Assembly (NCBI GenBank): GCA_900550285.1
Contig: URRW01000013.1
Coordinates: 1-59,496, forward strand
Direction of reading: 5' to 3'
Source: an uncultured Lachnospiraceae bacterium
Lineage (GTDB): Bacteria; Bacillota; Clostridia; Lachnospirales; Lachnospiraceae
Length of the DNA stretch: 59,496 bases
Shown one piece after another: positions 59,411 through 59,496 of the stretch. The notes below the pieces were generated by a model. That model saw only the letters and a list, made by a program, of their open reading frames with translations, did not search any database and was not told the origin of the DNA. Both the position numbers and the translations under genes were made by a program. The first letter of the stretch is position 1. Every line of letters begins with the position of its first letter.

Positions 59411-59496
59411 CTATTCTTCCGCCATGCAGCGGTAAAAGCCCTCCGCCAGCGTCTGTGCAGTGCCCGGCTGCCCTCCGGCGGCGCTTTGGCGCAAGC
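59411..59496 (-). CDS. C-terminal end of an unidentified gene, cut by the window edge
   Basis: An open frame runs in from the right edge and stops at TAG 59411-59413; its last residues read TLAEGFYRCMAEE. It lies 28 bases upstream of gpr on the same strand. Too short to identify. Confidence 0.4.
   Translation of the reverse strand, partial: LRQSAAGGQPGTAQTLAEGFYRCMAEE

Overview
The window looks like chromosome from a GC-rich, spore-forming Clostridia of the Lachnospiraceae type. It carries spoIIAA-spoIIAB-sigF, spoVAA, spoIIP, gpr and an alpha/beta-type small acid-soluble spore protein, together with class B sortase, ECF vitamin transporters, a flavoprotein-rubredoxin, a TM1266 hydrogenase-associated regulator and LplABC-type sugar importers. 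No tRNA, rRNA, CRISPR array, insertion sequence or prophage is visible. The first ~305 bases are different: they are AT-rich and encode the start of UDP-galactopyranose mutase, which breaks off at a GATC site where a truncated response regulator begins on the other strand. That edge is either a chimeric join or a recent rearrangement.

Layout. 0.3-5 kb: response regulator, spoVAA, sortase B, flavoprotein-rubredoxin, then the spoIIA operon (all minus strand except the rubredoxin gene). 5-10 kb: a zinc-ribbon/TPR membrane protein with a small partner, and valS under a T-box leader. 10.4-13.2 kb: trkAH potassium uptake. 13.3-27.3 kb: carbohydrate region with a GH50-like/DUF2264 pair, an MFS exporter with a fused ArsR-type regulator, a GH35 beta-galactosidase with an LplABC-type importer, and a LacI regulator; two matching LacI-type operators sit just behind the promoters of the importer and of lacI. 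27.6-29.1 kb: ECF S component plus pyridoxal kinase. 29.1-34.7 kb: KdpDE-like two-component system, flavin reductase, padR-DUF1700-DUF4097-PspC envelope-stress operon, FolT-like S component. 35-38.2 kb: decayed Rpn nuclease and an MNT-HEPN pair fused into an operon with an ABC exporter. 38.3-42.5 kb: heterodimeric ABC exporter and VanZ-like protein. 42.5-50.9 kb: housekeeping/proteostasis block truA, AI-2E-type permease, engB, lon, clpX, clpP, tig. 51-54 kb: divergent operon of the TM1266 regulator and an SsuABC/NMT1-type importer. 54-59.5 kb: SASP gene with a structured leader, an unidentified PRTase-like protein, MATE exporter, spoIIP and gpr.

The most unusual signals are (i) a candidate structured RNA of about 120 nt lying immediately downstream of a sigma-G-like promoter and forming the 5' leader of the SASP gene; (ii) a ~60-bp dispersed hairpin element placed between a terminator T-run and the ribosome binding site at both spoIIAA and valS, with stem-preserving changes; (iii) the overlapping MNT-HEPN-ABC exporter operon; and (iv) the GH50-like/DUF2264 glycosidase pair. 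Start codons were chosen from ribosome binding sites; several genes use TTG.
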